Below, one piece after another: positions 54,798 through 64,000 of a stretch of 64,000 nucleotides of DNA; positions within the stretch are counted from its first letter, which is position 1; each line of letters opens with the position of its first letter. The position numbers were made by a program, and so were the translations under genes. The notes under the pieces are model-generated. The model made no database searches, was not told the origin of the DNA, and saw only the letters and a program-made list of their open reading frames with translations. The stretch is from Siphlonurus alternatus. Its lineage: Eukaryota; Arthropoda; Insecta; Ephemeroptera; Siphlonuridae. The DNA lies in assembly GCA_949825025.1 (NCBI GenBank), contig OX463781.1, positions 40,747,150-40,811,149 of the forward strand. The letters are read 5' to 3'.

Positions 54798-55153
54798 TTA
54801 AGGGTAAGGTAACGCCACCAATGTTAAAAAAAATCCCTCACACAAAAATTCTTAAAAAAATTTAAAATGTTCTCCTCTACACCCCCTATCAGTAGCTAAA
54901 ATATCAGGTATACAAATTCGATCTAGTTTTTGAGTTATGAATTTTTAAAGTTGACTACTTTAACATGGAGAAATGGAAATCCCATGTTAAATTAGTCAAC
55001 TTTAAAAATTCATAACTCAAAAACTAGATCGAATTTGTGTACCTGATATTTTAGCTACTGATAGGGGGTGTAGTGGAGAACATTTTAAATTTTTTTTAGA
55101 ATTTTTGTGTGAGGGATTTTTTTTTAACATTGGTGGCGTTACCTTACCCTTAA
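54798..55153. mobile_element. Palindromic family D, copy 3 (near-perfect, 356 bp)
   Basis: TTAAGGGTAAGGTAACGCC at the left is exactly inverted as GGCGTTACCTTACCCTTAA at the right. The arms pair over about 170 bp around CATGGAGAAATGG. TTAA at both ends may be a target duplication. Confidence 0.85.
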
Positions 55154-55983
55154 ATAAAATTTATAAGTTACTGACAGGGCATCTAGATATGCCTATACGC
55201 CGCAATATTGCTGAATTGGGATTTCAACCTCCTGCGAAGCGAGCCTGCAATTAAGTTCTTTAATTTTGTTATTAGCAGTCATTGTGATGGACAGTAAAAA
55301 ACATTGACGTCATTATCAAGCTTATGTTTTAGGAACGCTCTGGGCATACATATTTGAGTCCCAGTCGGTACATACAGAAGAACTGTTTGTACTGTTGGAT
55401 ACAGTACATATATGGTTTATCAACAATTGTGATACACTATGTATGTGCTACTTTTAGTTATAAATTTAAAACTATAAAATATTTAACCTTTTAGCATATC
55501 TGCATATGGACTTATATAAATTATCAGAGGTTTCAGAGCGGTAGTGAAAGAGCTTGGTAGCTTTAACTAATTAAACAACAAAAATACCTTTCAATGGGGA
55601 ATTCTCTTACAATTCAAATTTTAATTTAACTACTGTATTATGATAGGGTTCATATTAACAATAAGTTTAACTTAAGTTTCAAGATTTTTAACTCAAATTT
55701 GGGGACTCTGAAGGGATTATTAGAATAGGGGCAAATTATGCAACCTGCACGCAAACCTGAAAACTGTGACGTAGAAACTCCCTAGTTAACACACAACTGC
55801 CTGATATCATAGTTTGAACATCAAGGAGTGATTGGTTATAAATTTTAGTAACACGATTGAAATCAGCGGGTTTTTCTACCCTAGTATCGATAGTTTTGTC
55901 CCTAATATCAGTTTACTTCAAGAGTGATAATCGAAAATATAAATTTATTGCAGGATAAATTCGCCTGCTAGGCAGATTATAGG
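55154..55983. other. Intergenic, no gene seen
   Basis: AT-rich sequence with one CRE octamer at 55305. Nothing else recognised. Confidence 0.55.
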
Positions 55984-56099
55984 CCTGTTCGTAAACCCTG
56001 CTCGGTGTACACTTTCTACACCCAATCAACCTTATATCGAATGTACATAAGGTCGACTGGGTGCAGAAAGTGTACACAGAGCAGGGATTACGAACAGGC
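55984..56099. repeat. Imperfect hairpin, about 116 bp
   Basis: GCCTGTTCGTA, CCCTGCTC and GTGTACACTTTCT pair with AGAAAGTGTACAC, GAGCAGGG and TACGAACAGGC around a 13-bp loop. It lies about 400 bp downstream of the PNO1 3' end. Confidence 0.7.
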
Positions 56100-56441
56100 T
56101 TTCTATGTCACGTTTTGGCGCTAAATTCAAAAGAAGGAAATTTTTTAAAAAATTCCCCTTTCTCCAATTTTGAAAATTGAAACATTTTTGTTTTGGGACA
56201 TCTAGTTTCAAGACATAGAGCACCTGAAAAAAAAAAATTAAAATAAAGGTAGGAGAATTCCCCATTCCTGTACCAATTTATTCTGATAATGTTCTATTAA
56301 TTTGTTAATCCATATGTGTAATCTGACAGACACTGTTCTTTATTTTGAAACTGCTATTAAACTTACAGTAAAAATTTGGAATTGGGAATTATTGTCAATA
56401 TATGTACAGAAAATTCACAATCAAAATTGAATTTAAGAATT

Positions 56442-56447
56442 TTTATT
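56442..56447 (-). terminator. Poly(A) signal of PNO1
   Basis: AATAAA on the minus strand lies about 60 nt downstream of the PNO1 stop codon, which is suitable spacing for a short 3' UTR. Confidence 0.6.
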
Positions 56448-56508
56448 TGCTTCCCCAGTACAAATAAATATACTGTACATGTTGTTATTTTAATTTTTGT
56501 GATGATAT

Positions 56509-57093
56509 TTACAATCTCTCAGAGATTCTAGTTGCCACATTTCTCAGATGTCCATAAACTTTAGAAGGTGGACTACCCATGATAAGATTACAGAGAGCTC
56601 TTCTGGCAAGCTGGATATTTTGGAAAGATCCAAGAATGTGAATTTTAGAATCTGCGAGTACAATTCTTGTTTTTGTGACATTCTCGATGGTGAATTTTGT
56701 CCTGCCACCTTTTCCTGCAAGTCGACCAATGGCTCGAGAGAGATGATCACCTTTCAGAGGCTTCACATCTTGAATTTCAAATGACTCCATGAAGAGATCG
56801 TCTAGTCTGAGGAGAGCCAGGGCGTCGTCTACTTCGAAGCCGAGGATGAAAGCCTTGACAAAGTCTGCTGCCTTCTGCAGATGGCTGATGTCCTGTGTGT
56901 TCTTGCAGGTCCTGATCTCAACGTGCCTCGTCCTCAGGTTGAACCTGATCTGCAGGTGAAGGTGCTCCACCACGGGACTGAAGATCTTCATCCAGTTGTC
57001 CTTGAGGGGGGTGTAACGGTGGGCGGGCACCGGAACCTTCCTCACTTCGCCTGCCTCAGATTGATGTCTATTACGCCGCTTGCTGGATGGACC
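56509..57093 (-). CDS. PNO1: PNO1 exon 2 (codons 51-244 and stop)
   Basis: The exon follows the acceptor TTTCAG|GG and runs to the stop codon. It carries both KH regions and the conserved C-terminus. An in-frame ATG just upstream of the acceptor (57102) is intronic and should not be taken as the start. Confidence 0.96.
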   Translation of the reverse strand, partial: GPSSKRRNRHQSEAGEVRKVPVPAHRYTPLKDNWMKIFSPVVEHLHLQIRFNLRTRHVEIRTCKNTQDISHLQKAADFVKAFILGFEVDDALALLRLDDLFMESFEIQDVKPLKGDHLSRAIGRLAGKGGRTKFTIENVTKTRIVLADSKIHILGSFQNIQLARRALCNLIMGSPPSKVYGHLRNVATRISERL

Positions 57094-58445
57094 CTGAAAC
57101 ATATTACAAATGTTAGTTACATTCTAAAAACATGACATACAAATATAGGTTCATTAAATTAAGGGTTGTCAAATTTTTTTTTCCTGGTAAAAATAATGAC
57201 TTTCATTGAAAAAATTTAAAATGTGTATCATACAATAATAACAAGGAAATTTGAATAGAAAAATTTACAGTCCTCAGACATGGCTCCATTGATTTCTTTT
57301 GAATTTTTGATCAAGGTTTTATTTACATGGGAAAAATAATACCCTGCCCTTTACTGTGTTCAGTGTTAAAACAAGCATAAGTTACAGCAAGTATTTTACT
57401 TAGTAGAATGCATGAGCGTGTTAAATAGATAGAAAAATATTTCCTTCAGTATTTTCAGTCCTCAGATAACCCTAAAATTGCTGGAAATGGCCTAAATTTC
57501 GTAGTTCTGCTTGCAGTTGCTACAGTCGAACAAGCAAGAATTTATGCCTGAAAATTTCCACAAGTGAATAATTATTTCCTACTCATTTTTACTTCCGATT
57601 TCGAGCTAAATAGAAGCAGAACTACGTAATTTACGTCACTTTTGGAAATTTTTAGGCACCAACTCCCGCTGTGTTAATGTATGATACTGTATAGTATTCA
57701 TAAGTATATACAGTACTATTGTTTGACATTAGAACTATATTTGTCTCATTTCATGCCTGAACATTTTTAAGACTCAGTTACTGTTAAATTAATTTATTAA
57801 TTTTATGATAAAGGTTAAAACAGAACTACAAAAGAAACTATAATCGTATTATGTATGTACAGTATGCTTTTATAGCCTGCAGTCGGAAGCGAAAACGGGT
57901 ATATGTATGCATACCGGTATGGTATTTCAAGCTTTGGGAATTAATAAGTTGATAGGCCAGTCCGAGCCTGCGTATCATATGTATGATACAATGTTGTGGT
58001 GGCATTTCATGAATATGATCATATCAAACATATAATTAATTATGCATACGATATGCTGCGACATGCAAACTGTATGCATACTGCACAGTATGCATATGAT
58101 ATGCTTATCATACTGTATGCAAAAGTATCATACCAGTTATGCATATGCATATAGCAGATATACAGTGTAAATATATTTTGTATGTATGCATACAGTATGC
58201 AGTACATACGTTGATCTGTTATACATTTTGAGTGCTGCATACAATTTGTCAGTTACCCATATTTAAAGGACATTAACAGTTAACAGCATGCTTACCTGTG
58301 GTATGGCCTTGCCTTCCACGCCGTTGACAACTTCCATGGCAGTCTCACCAGAACCCTTCCTCTTTGTTGCCTTCCGCTTGGGAATAGCAACAAAACCATC
58401 TCCTCCTTCCTTTGATGCAGATGTTAATGTGTCATTTGGAGCCAT
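56509..58445 (-). CDS. PNO1: RNA-binding protein PNO1 (DIM2), 40S ribosomal subunit assembly factor; two exons
   Basis: The CDS is complement(join(56509..57093, 58296..58445)) and encodes 244 aa, against about 250 in the family. PNO1/Dim2 is a nucleolar and cytoplasmic KH protein that binds the 3' end of pre-18S rRNA and helps Nob1 process it. Residues 1-50 are a polar, Lys-rich tail. Residues 70-81 hold the [12 protein letters not shown] motif, 86-155 a first degenerate KH fold, and 172-184 the second KH core [13 protein letters not shown] with its Gly-rich loop. Residues 222-234 are the C-terminal [13 protein letters not shown] signature. The start at 58445 has A at -3 and G at +4. A GTG codon three codons upstream is not needed. 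The intron has a GTAAGC donor and a TTTCAG acceptor and is in phase 0, so the reading frame joins cleanly. The gene is divergent from the sphingomyelinase gene. Assignment rests on family recognition and is secure. Confidence 0.96.
57094..58295 (-). other. PNO1 intron with palindromes and TATGCATA-rich tract
   Basis: This 1.2-kb GT-AG intron has no ORF. Around 57478-57660 two imperfectly inverted blocks face each other (one ending GTAGTTCTGCTT, the other starting AGCAGAACTAC). Between about 57900 and 58210 the short words TATGCATA, GTATGCATAC and ATGATATGC recur many times on both strands. Confidence 0.75.
58296..58445 (-). CDS. PNO1: PNO1 exon 1 (codons 1-50)
   Basis: This exon encodes 50 complete codons from ATG to the donor CAG|GTAAGC. 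It supplies the disordered basic N-terminal tail, which is poorly conserved in the family, so its extent rests on the ATG and the splice site rather than on homology. Confidence 0.88.
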
Positions 58446-58766
58446 AATTTGCACGAAATTAAGAAAAAATTCTCAAGAAATAATAAAATCCAACGTGAAC
58501 GAAAACGTCGCCATGTGATTAGAACGGATCGAATTCGGATATCTACCTTCATTTGCCGAGCTCAAAAACATCAATAAAGTATGCCCGCTAAATTTAAAAT
58601 TGCTCAGCTGTTCCGTGTACTGTACAAAAATGGTTTAGAATTTTCGTGTTTTTTCCATGTATAAAAGCAGAAAGCATAATAATTGTGCTTTTTTTAACGT
58701 TAATTATACAACTAGAAATCGTTTTGTTGAATATTTTATACTGAAGTACATGTTTGAAGGTTAAAA
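58446..58766. promoter_or_regulatory. Divergent promoter interval between PNO1 and the nSMase gene
   Basis: The two start codons are 321 bp apart and point away from each other, so both 5' UTRs and both core promoters must fit here unless an upstream non-coding exon exists. A TATA-like TATAAAAGC lies at 58660-58668, about 100 bp before the nSMase ATG, in the right orientation for that gene. An E-box CAGCTG lies at about 58606. No TATA box is evident for PNO1, as is common for housekeeping genes. Transcription start sites cannot be fixed from sequence alone. Confidence 0.65.
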
Positions 58767-59475
58767 ATGGAACTTTTTTTACCGAACAGATACACTAGTG
58801 ACCTCATCAACACACTGGACAGTATTTGTTACGTTTTATATTATCCATGGGTTACGTGTTTTAGTTTTATTATATCATGTTACGTTTCTACAATTAAGGA
58901 AAAACAAGAACCACAAAAAAAGTTGCTCGACTACTTCATATTTGGACCTATTTGTGTTGGTTTGCTCATATTGCTTCTTCCTCTAGGGTTAATCGGAACT
59001 TTCTTGTGGCTTATTCTTTGCTCCACTTGCATTCAAGAAAAATATACTTATATATCAAATTCTAATAAATCTAAAAAACTACTCAATAAAAAACTGATCG
59101 AAAAAGAGGACCATAATACGTTGTACACATTTTGTACTGCAAATATTTTATTAGGTCCTGAGTGCCTTAACCGACTAAATAACAACACTTCTGCTTATAT
59201 CCGAGCCCCTAAGATTGCTCAAAGAATCTTAAACAATTCTGGACAACCACTGATAAACTTAAATAATACAATTGATGGACAAAAATTACCTTTACAATTA
59301 TGCAGTCTGCGAGATAGTGTTGTAACTTTTCTACCATCCATCGATTTTCTGTGCCTGCAAGAAGTTTGGGAAAGATTTCATGCGAAAGTTTTAATAAAAT
59401 ATTTAGAAAAAGAATATCCTTATATTTTATATGATGTGGGAGAATACAAATGGAACATTAATTTTTGTTTGTTTG
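58767..59475 (+). CDS. nSMase exon 1 (codons 1-236 plus one base)
   Basis: It encodes both membrane segments, the Asn of the TAN motif and the LQEV glutamate, ending with YDVGEYKWNINFCLF at a GTAAGT donor. Reading on past the donor gives a spurious KFNALH tail. Confidence 0.93.
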
Positions 59476-62400
59476 GTAAGTTTAATGCACTACACTGAAA
59501 AATACTATGACTCCGAGAAAAAATTTATAGCAAGGTACACCTCGAGACACCACGAACTTTACTTTTACTCTGCTTGTGGACGTTACCACGCAGTCTATAG
59601 AGGCATGGAGAACTTGACATGTTTTGGGATGGCTCTTTTTACCTCACTCATAAAATCTGCATCTCATCTCTTGAGGAGCTGCAGTGCCAGCAAATGAGGC
59701 AGGAGTCAAGTTTATGCTGCCCCGAGGGATACTGCATTAGCAAAACCATCATGCATTATATGGTGGTTTTGTCAGTTCAATTACGGTACCCCAACCTCTT
59801 CTCCTATGTTACCTTGAACTCTCGTAGGAGACCCAACTTTACCATGCAACACTTCAGTACTACATATATATTTATTTATTTATTTATTTATTTTTATTTT
59901 GGAACTTCTTTTTGGTTGTACAAGACGAACATATGTTCAAGTCAAAATTGGACAAAATACAACATAAATACATCAAATTTTAAACATATTTACATAAGTT
60001 ATTTAACACTATCAAACACAATCACTGACAATAATAATAAAGTATTGAGACTGCTGTAGTTTAAAAGCCTATTAATTTTGAACTATGTACAGTATAAATT
60101 GTTTTATTATTGATGATTAAATTACTAAATTCTAATACTCACCTTTCTACAATCTTCGTAATATTTTTTTATATCAATACTATGCTGTACGGTAATAATA
60201 ATGACAGTAATATTTAGAAGACATGTGTTTGAATTACATAATTATGATATTAATGTGATGTAATGTAATCAGAGTACTCTGTATGCACTGTAAATTGTAC
60301 TTTCAATGATAAATTTTACTATTTACAGGTAGTGGCCTTATGTTTGCAAGCAAGAAGCCAATACTTGATGCAGATTTCAAGACATATTCATTCCGCACCC
60401 AGCATGCTAAATGTGCCACACAAGGGATTTTGTGTGTAAAAGTAAGTTACATAACATACATATCTAATTACAATTATCATTAAAAAAAAATGTAAATTGC
60501 CGGGTAAAATTTTTAACCTTGTGAATTATAATGTACAGAAAATTATTCTCAGATGTGTCTTTTGTCTTTTCTTATGTACAGTATAACAAACAAATTTGCA
60601 GCTTAAAGTAGAGTGAGCGAAAAATTGACCGATGGTAAATCTCATTCTCTTGCATGTAAAAAGTTACTTCGGAGCACCATAAATAAGGATCTGAAATTAG
60701 TTGAGACCGTCCTTCGTAAAAATTCTGAGCATTTGGGTCTAAAAGTCGATGACTTCGTCCATCTACCCCATGCTAACGCTCGAAAAACGTGGCTTCTTTT
60801 TTATTCGAACTTTAATTTCTTTCGCAATCTCCCGTAAAATGTGTTTAAAAAATATTCTAAGATAGAACATATTATTATTATGGTGAATCAGAAAGTGTCA
60901 TAACCTTTATTAGCTCTTCATAACAATCTTGAGAAAAGTCTGATACAATACCGAAATTCGAGGTAAATTTTCATGTCAAATGCTGCGGTCTTGCGGTTAA
61001 CAGCTAGCTGGATCAACGGGATCAACAACATTATCTAACTTCAGCAGATGCTCGTATTGCGCAACTTGCATAAATTTCTACTGCGCAGCTTTTGAGGAGT
61101 CGACGAAACTTTTTCGTGTGCACATATGCAAAAATTTGCAGATGAGTATCGTGCGTGACGTAATGCGCCAAGTGTGTGCACACTCAACTCGCTGACTCCT
61201 CTTTAATAATGATCAAATTGATGGTGGCGTGACAATTCTGATTAAGAGCGAGTGTCACGAAGCTGCAAAACAGCCTAACAGTTTTTGCAGCGTTGTGGTC
61301 AAAAATAACTAACGGCTACGTATTCTTACAACATTGCACCTTGGCCACTGCTCGGCAAAACCCTTGACATGGATTTTAAATTCTTTAACACTTCAATTTA
61401 GAAAAAAAAATACATATATATTTATTTACATTAAAATTGCTTCTCACCACCACTTACGTTTCAAGGTTCTGCTGGGCTACGGAACAAACGGCTCCCGTAA
61501 TGTGGGCTACATATCAAATCTGCACACTCAAGCCTTCCAGGGAACGGAGCCAGCCATCTTCTCTCAACTCTCCGAAAGCCTCGACTTCATTGACAAGTTC
61601 AAACATTCTTCGGCTACTGCAGCAGACAACGTCTTGTTTGACGTCGTCTGCGGGGACTTCAACGCAGACAATATGTCACCAGGTTTGTCATAGGGTAGTA
61701 AACAGTTGGAGTTTGTCACCATGGGTCTCCAAGGCTCTGGAGATGAGAAAAGTGGTGAAAGTTACCATTTTCATTTTTTTTTTAAAGTCTGAAATTTTAA
61801 ATTTTAATAAGGGTGTAGCTTTAATTAATTAAAACCACATTAAGTACTACAGGTACTGTAGTTAATAAGCTTTCGGTGTAAAATAGTTCATCGCCTCAGA
61901 ATAAGCCACAAAGATTTGATGCAATTTTAGACCCTATGTACATGAAGCATAAGGTCTATAATTGCTTCAAAACTTTGTGGTGTATACAACGCTTATATTC
62001 TGAGGCCACGAGTTGACAAAGATATTGTAAATTTCACAGGCATCACAGGATGAAACACTGCCCCAAAAGTCAATGATGTAGCTTGATAATAAGATAGCGA
62101 ACCTCTCCTTTGACCGCATCTACTATCTTTTGTTTCACTGACCTATGACCTTGTCTCCAGCTGACAAGGACATCCAAGGTCACCAGATGTTCTCCGAGTA
62201 CCGCGACCCTTGCTGCCAGGCCCCAGGCAGAGATCATCCCTGGGCCATCGGCACGGAACTGCGGCAAGCCACCCTCTTCTCCCCTCAACTCTCGTCACCC
62301 GACCATTTTCGTAAACTGCTCATCAATGACTCACTGCGGCGCAAGTTTGTGCTTGATGCGAATGTCTTGGTAAGTCAAGCATGCAATCCTGGTAATTGCA

Positions 62401-63131
62401 AGCATGTTTAATTTATTGCATATTTAATGCAGAAAAACTTCAATAAAAGATGTAATTATAATTATTCTCTTTCACCTGATGTATTACTATCAATTTTCCA
62501 GTGTGTTAATTATTTTTATGAAAAATAGAGATTGAAATTTAACTTCCATCGTCATTTGATTAATACAATTGTGAATAAAAATTAATACCTTAGTATGTAT
62601 CAGGTGAAAAAGAATAATTATTATATTACGTATTTTTATTGAATTTGTTAATGATTTTTCATTAAAAAATGCATACACATAACATGATGCCATATCCCTT
62701 ACAAGGCCAGCAGCATTTTTACCTCAACCACAGATAGACCTAAACTGTAGTCTATTCTTACATACTTCACTTCCTTCATACTGTTCATTAAAAAATAGAA
62801 AATACAAATGCACAAATTAAAAAAGTACATCATAATTCTGTATTTTTTCATAATAACACTTTGTATGTATATACTGTACTGAATCTCCCTGTGACCGACA
62901 TCTGTACAGATCCACTCTCATGAGCTGATGACCAGCGTAGTGCAGCCCGGGCCAGATGGTCACATTCCCGTGGAGCCGTACGGTGGACGCAGGCGGGTGG
63001 ACCGACTGCTGGTGCGGGACACCGCCTCGCACGTCACAACCCTCCGCGGCTACGCCTTCTCGACCGCCCTCACTAACCTAACAGACCACCTGCCAGTGTG
63101 CATGTCTCTCTCCGTCACACCCAAGCACTAG
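58767..63131 (+). CDS. Neutral sphingomyelinase 2-like sphingomyelin phosphodiesterase (SMPD3 family), five exons
   Basis: The CDS is join(58767..59475, 60329..60441, 61466..61682, 62161..62369, 62910..63131), 489 aa. The family hydrolyses sphingomyelin to ceramide and phosphocholine, with Mg2+, at the inner leaflet of plasma membrane and Golgi. Two hydrophobic segments lie at residues about 12-43 and 56-88. The catalytic endonuclease/exonuclease/phosphatase fold follows, with N126 (TANILL), E199 (FLCLQEV), H294 (NLHTQA), D338 and N340 (GDFNADN), PWAIGT at 373-378, GRRRVDR at 442-448 and D475-H476 (TDHLPV). All expected active-site residues are present. Vertebrate nSMase2 is about 655 aa; the difference is the long linker before the LQEV motif, here only about 35 residues. 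Splice phases are 1, 0, 1, 0 and join without stops. The ATG has A at -3 and G at +4. An orthologue elsewhere in the SMPD family is less likely given the N-terminal membrane pair. Confidence 0.95.
59476..60328 (+). other. nSMase intron 1: GC-richer unknown block plus LINE-tail fragment
   Basis: About 59510-59850 is less AT-rich than its surroundings and has open frames but no protein I recognise. From about 59862 follows a (TTTA)n tract and then a minus-strand retroelement tail, described separately. Confidence 0.6.
59862..60059 (-). mobile_element. 5'-truncated retroelement 3' end with (AAAT)n tail
   Basis: Read on the minus strand, sequence containing TCTTGTACAACC runs into a TTCCAAAATAAA junction and an AAAT-repeat tail. 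The same tail, GTCTTGTACAACC followed by AAATAAAATAAA, occurs at 52844-52901. A repeated tail in the same orientation relative to the simple repeat is typical of non-LTR elements. The family is not identified and the upstream limit is uncertain. Confidence 0.5.
60329..60441 (+). CDS. nSMase exon 2 (codons 237-274)
   Basis: It encodes SGLMFASKKPILDADF and the strand leading to GILCVK, the counterpart of the SGLL-ASR-PI segment of nSMase2. Flanked by TTTACAG and GTAAGT. It is too short to appear as a long ORF and is supported by homology and by agreement of both phases. Confidence 0.92.
60442..61465 (+). other. nSMase intron 2
   Basis: The intron contains a 74-codon open frame at 60613-60837 that resembles no family I know and begins at GTG. 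It also holds a non-AT-rich stretch at about 60980-61320 with no motif I can name. Confidence 0.55.
61466..61682 (+). CDS. nSMase exon 3 (codons 275-347)
   Basis: It carries the GYISNLHTQA segment with the conserved His and the catalytic VVCGDFNADN motif. The acceptor is TTTCAAG and the donor is the weaker GTTTGT. The donor choice is fixed by phase with exon 4. Confidence 0.92.
61873..62017. repeat. Imperfect hairpin in nSMase intron 3
   Basis: CCTCAGAATAAG and GCAATTTTAGACC on the left pair with GGTCTATAATTGC and CTTATATTCTGAGG on the right around a loop of about 19 bp. It could be a small MITE or a remnant palindrome; no target duplication is clear. Confidence 0.6.
62161..62369 (+). CDS. 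nSMase exon 4 (codons 347-416)
   Basis: It encodes HQMFSEYRDPC, then PWAIGT, then the segment corresponding to the mammalian TPDNLQKVLES region (here SSPDHFRKLL). Flanked by GTCTCCAG and GTAAGT. Confidence 0.92.
62451..62631. repeat. Terminal-inverted-repeat element in nSMase intron 4
   Basis: GTAATTATAATTATTC with CTTTCACCTGAT at 62451-62480 is inverted at 62602-62631, about 30 bp with few mismatches. The interior is AT-rich and non-coding. It fits a short MITE inserted in the intron. Confidence 0.6.
62910..63131 (+). CDS. nSMase exon 5 (codons 417-489 and stop)
   Basis: It encodes GRRRVDR, the counterpart of the GRRIDY motif, and the terminal catalytic LTDHLPV, followed by a short tail and a TAG stop. 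The acceptor is TCTGTACAG. GTAAGC follows 28 bp after the stop (63160), so a 3' UTR intron is possible. Confidence 0.92.
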   Translation: MHSHELMTSVVQPGPDGHIPVEPYGGRRRVDRLLVRDTASHVTTLRGYAFSTALTNLTDHLPVCMSLSVTPKH

Positions 63132-63389
63132 CTCGGACATCAAGCTCTCAAGATCAATGGTAAGCCAACGTACTATGTTTACCATTTCCCCTTTATGTTC
63201 TGTTGTTTCACTATAGTATCAGACTCAAAGTAAGATTGCATTTATTTACAGTTTGTTGAAAAAGTGTACCAATTTTTGTTTTGTTCAATGTATTTTGAAC
63301 ACAAAATCTGACCTTATCAAGTGACTAAATTTGTTTTTTGTGTTTGAGTGGTTAAAAAGATAGAATTTAACACTTAAAAAGTGAATATA

Positions 63390-63395
63390 AATAAA
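63390..63395 (+). terminator. Possible poly(A) signal of the nSMase gene
   Basis: AATAAA lies about 260 nt after the stop codon. In such AT-rich DNA the hexamer is frequent, so this is only a candidate. Confidence 0.35.
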
Positions 63396-64000
63396 TCTAC
63401 TAAAAAATTGTTAGAGTCAGGAAGCATCTCAAGGTTTATTACAAGTTTCTATTATTTCTTCCTGGACATTAAGTTTTATATTTTTGCTGTCTATTTTAGA
63501 AAGGAAAAAACATAAATACTGTTCCATGCTTTTAAGAAATGCTAGATGTGGATAAAATAATAAAATTAATAAGGTTCAGGAAGAATGTTGTATTCTGTGA
63601 TGGGAGTGTTACTTTTAAAATTAATGTGAAGATAGAAAATATTTATAATTAAAAATATCACAATTATATCTATAAATAATTAAAAAAAAAAATGCTTTAT
63701 AAATTTAACGATCAGATTCATGCATTATTTATATTGCTAAGGTATAACCTGAGAATTTGTCTGTCAAGGTCGCAGATAAAAAGAGGCGTGGCTACAGTGG
63801 CAACACTGTTGCACTAGTAATGCGAATAATCTGGCATCATCGCCACGGTTCGAAATATATGAAAACAATTCAGAAAAATAGTCTAAAAAATTAGGTTTTA
63901 GTAAAAAAAAAAAAAAAAAAGTAAAAGAATCCGTTGTATAGTTTTTTTGCAATGCTAATTAACAAATTTAACATTGGAAGGATACAAAATTCTCATTTAA

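Noticed and set aside
56548..57135. Plus-strand frames opposite PNO1 exon 2
   Set aside because: They are antisense shadows of the PNO1 coding frame.
59431..60059. Frames in nSMase intron 1
   Set aside because: The first overlaps exon 1 in another frame; the second runs into a TTTA repeat. Exons 1 and 2 join perfectly without them.
60613..60837. 74-codon frame in nSMase intron 2 as an extra exon
   Set aside because: Exons 2 and 3 join in phase without it and the family has no such insertion; its only start codon is GTG.

Overview
The window is AT-rich nuclear DNA of an animal, most likely an arthropod. It has spliced genes with GT-AG introns, degenerate non-LTR retrotransposons, a 5S-rRNA-derived SINE, long (GA)n, (TA)n and (AAAT)n microsatellites, and many palindromic (foldback or MITE-like) elements. 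The predicted sphingomyelinase has the compact layout expected of an invertebrate. I cannot name the species; an insect such as a hemipteran or a crustacean would both fit, and that is inference.

Bases 1-56,000 hold no protein-coding host gene that I can support. They are a mosaic of repeats: palindromic MITE families with two to five copies each, a hAT-type non-autonomous element with an 8-bp target duplication (6428-7230), a tRNA-like sequence (7281-7345), reverse-transcriptase remnants (9705-11205, 11395-11560, 31622-31880, 32060-33030), a SINE3-like element (19908-20285), and two large foldback loci. The first foldback locus (12504-16127) is three elements nested one inside another. The outer two share the same 9-bp termini, have exact but different 8-bp target duplications, and carry tandem arms built from related 15-bp units. 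The second (23445-25071) is a 1.6-kb near-perfect palindrome related to the innermost element of the first. A GC- and CpG-rich island of unknown identity lies at 48400-49040.

Bases 56,440-63,400 are the genic end. A two-exon PNO1/DIM2 gene (40S ribosome assembly factor, minus strand) and a five-exon neutral sphingomyelinase 2-like gene (SMPD3 family, plus strand) lie head to head with 321 bp between their start codons, so they probably share a promoter region. Both gene models are complete from start to stop and all splice phases agree. Their introns carry hairpin elements, a LINE-tail fragment and an unusual cluster of TATGCATA-like words. The two proteins have no known joint pathway; the pairing is positional.

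The strongest candidates for something undescribed are the nested modular foldback family with shared termini and swapped arm arrays, and the roughly twenty-fold excess of the CRE octamer TGACGTCA, with six of ten copies inside palindromic elements.
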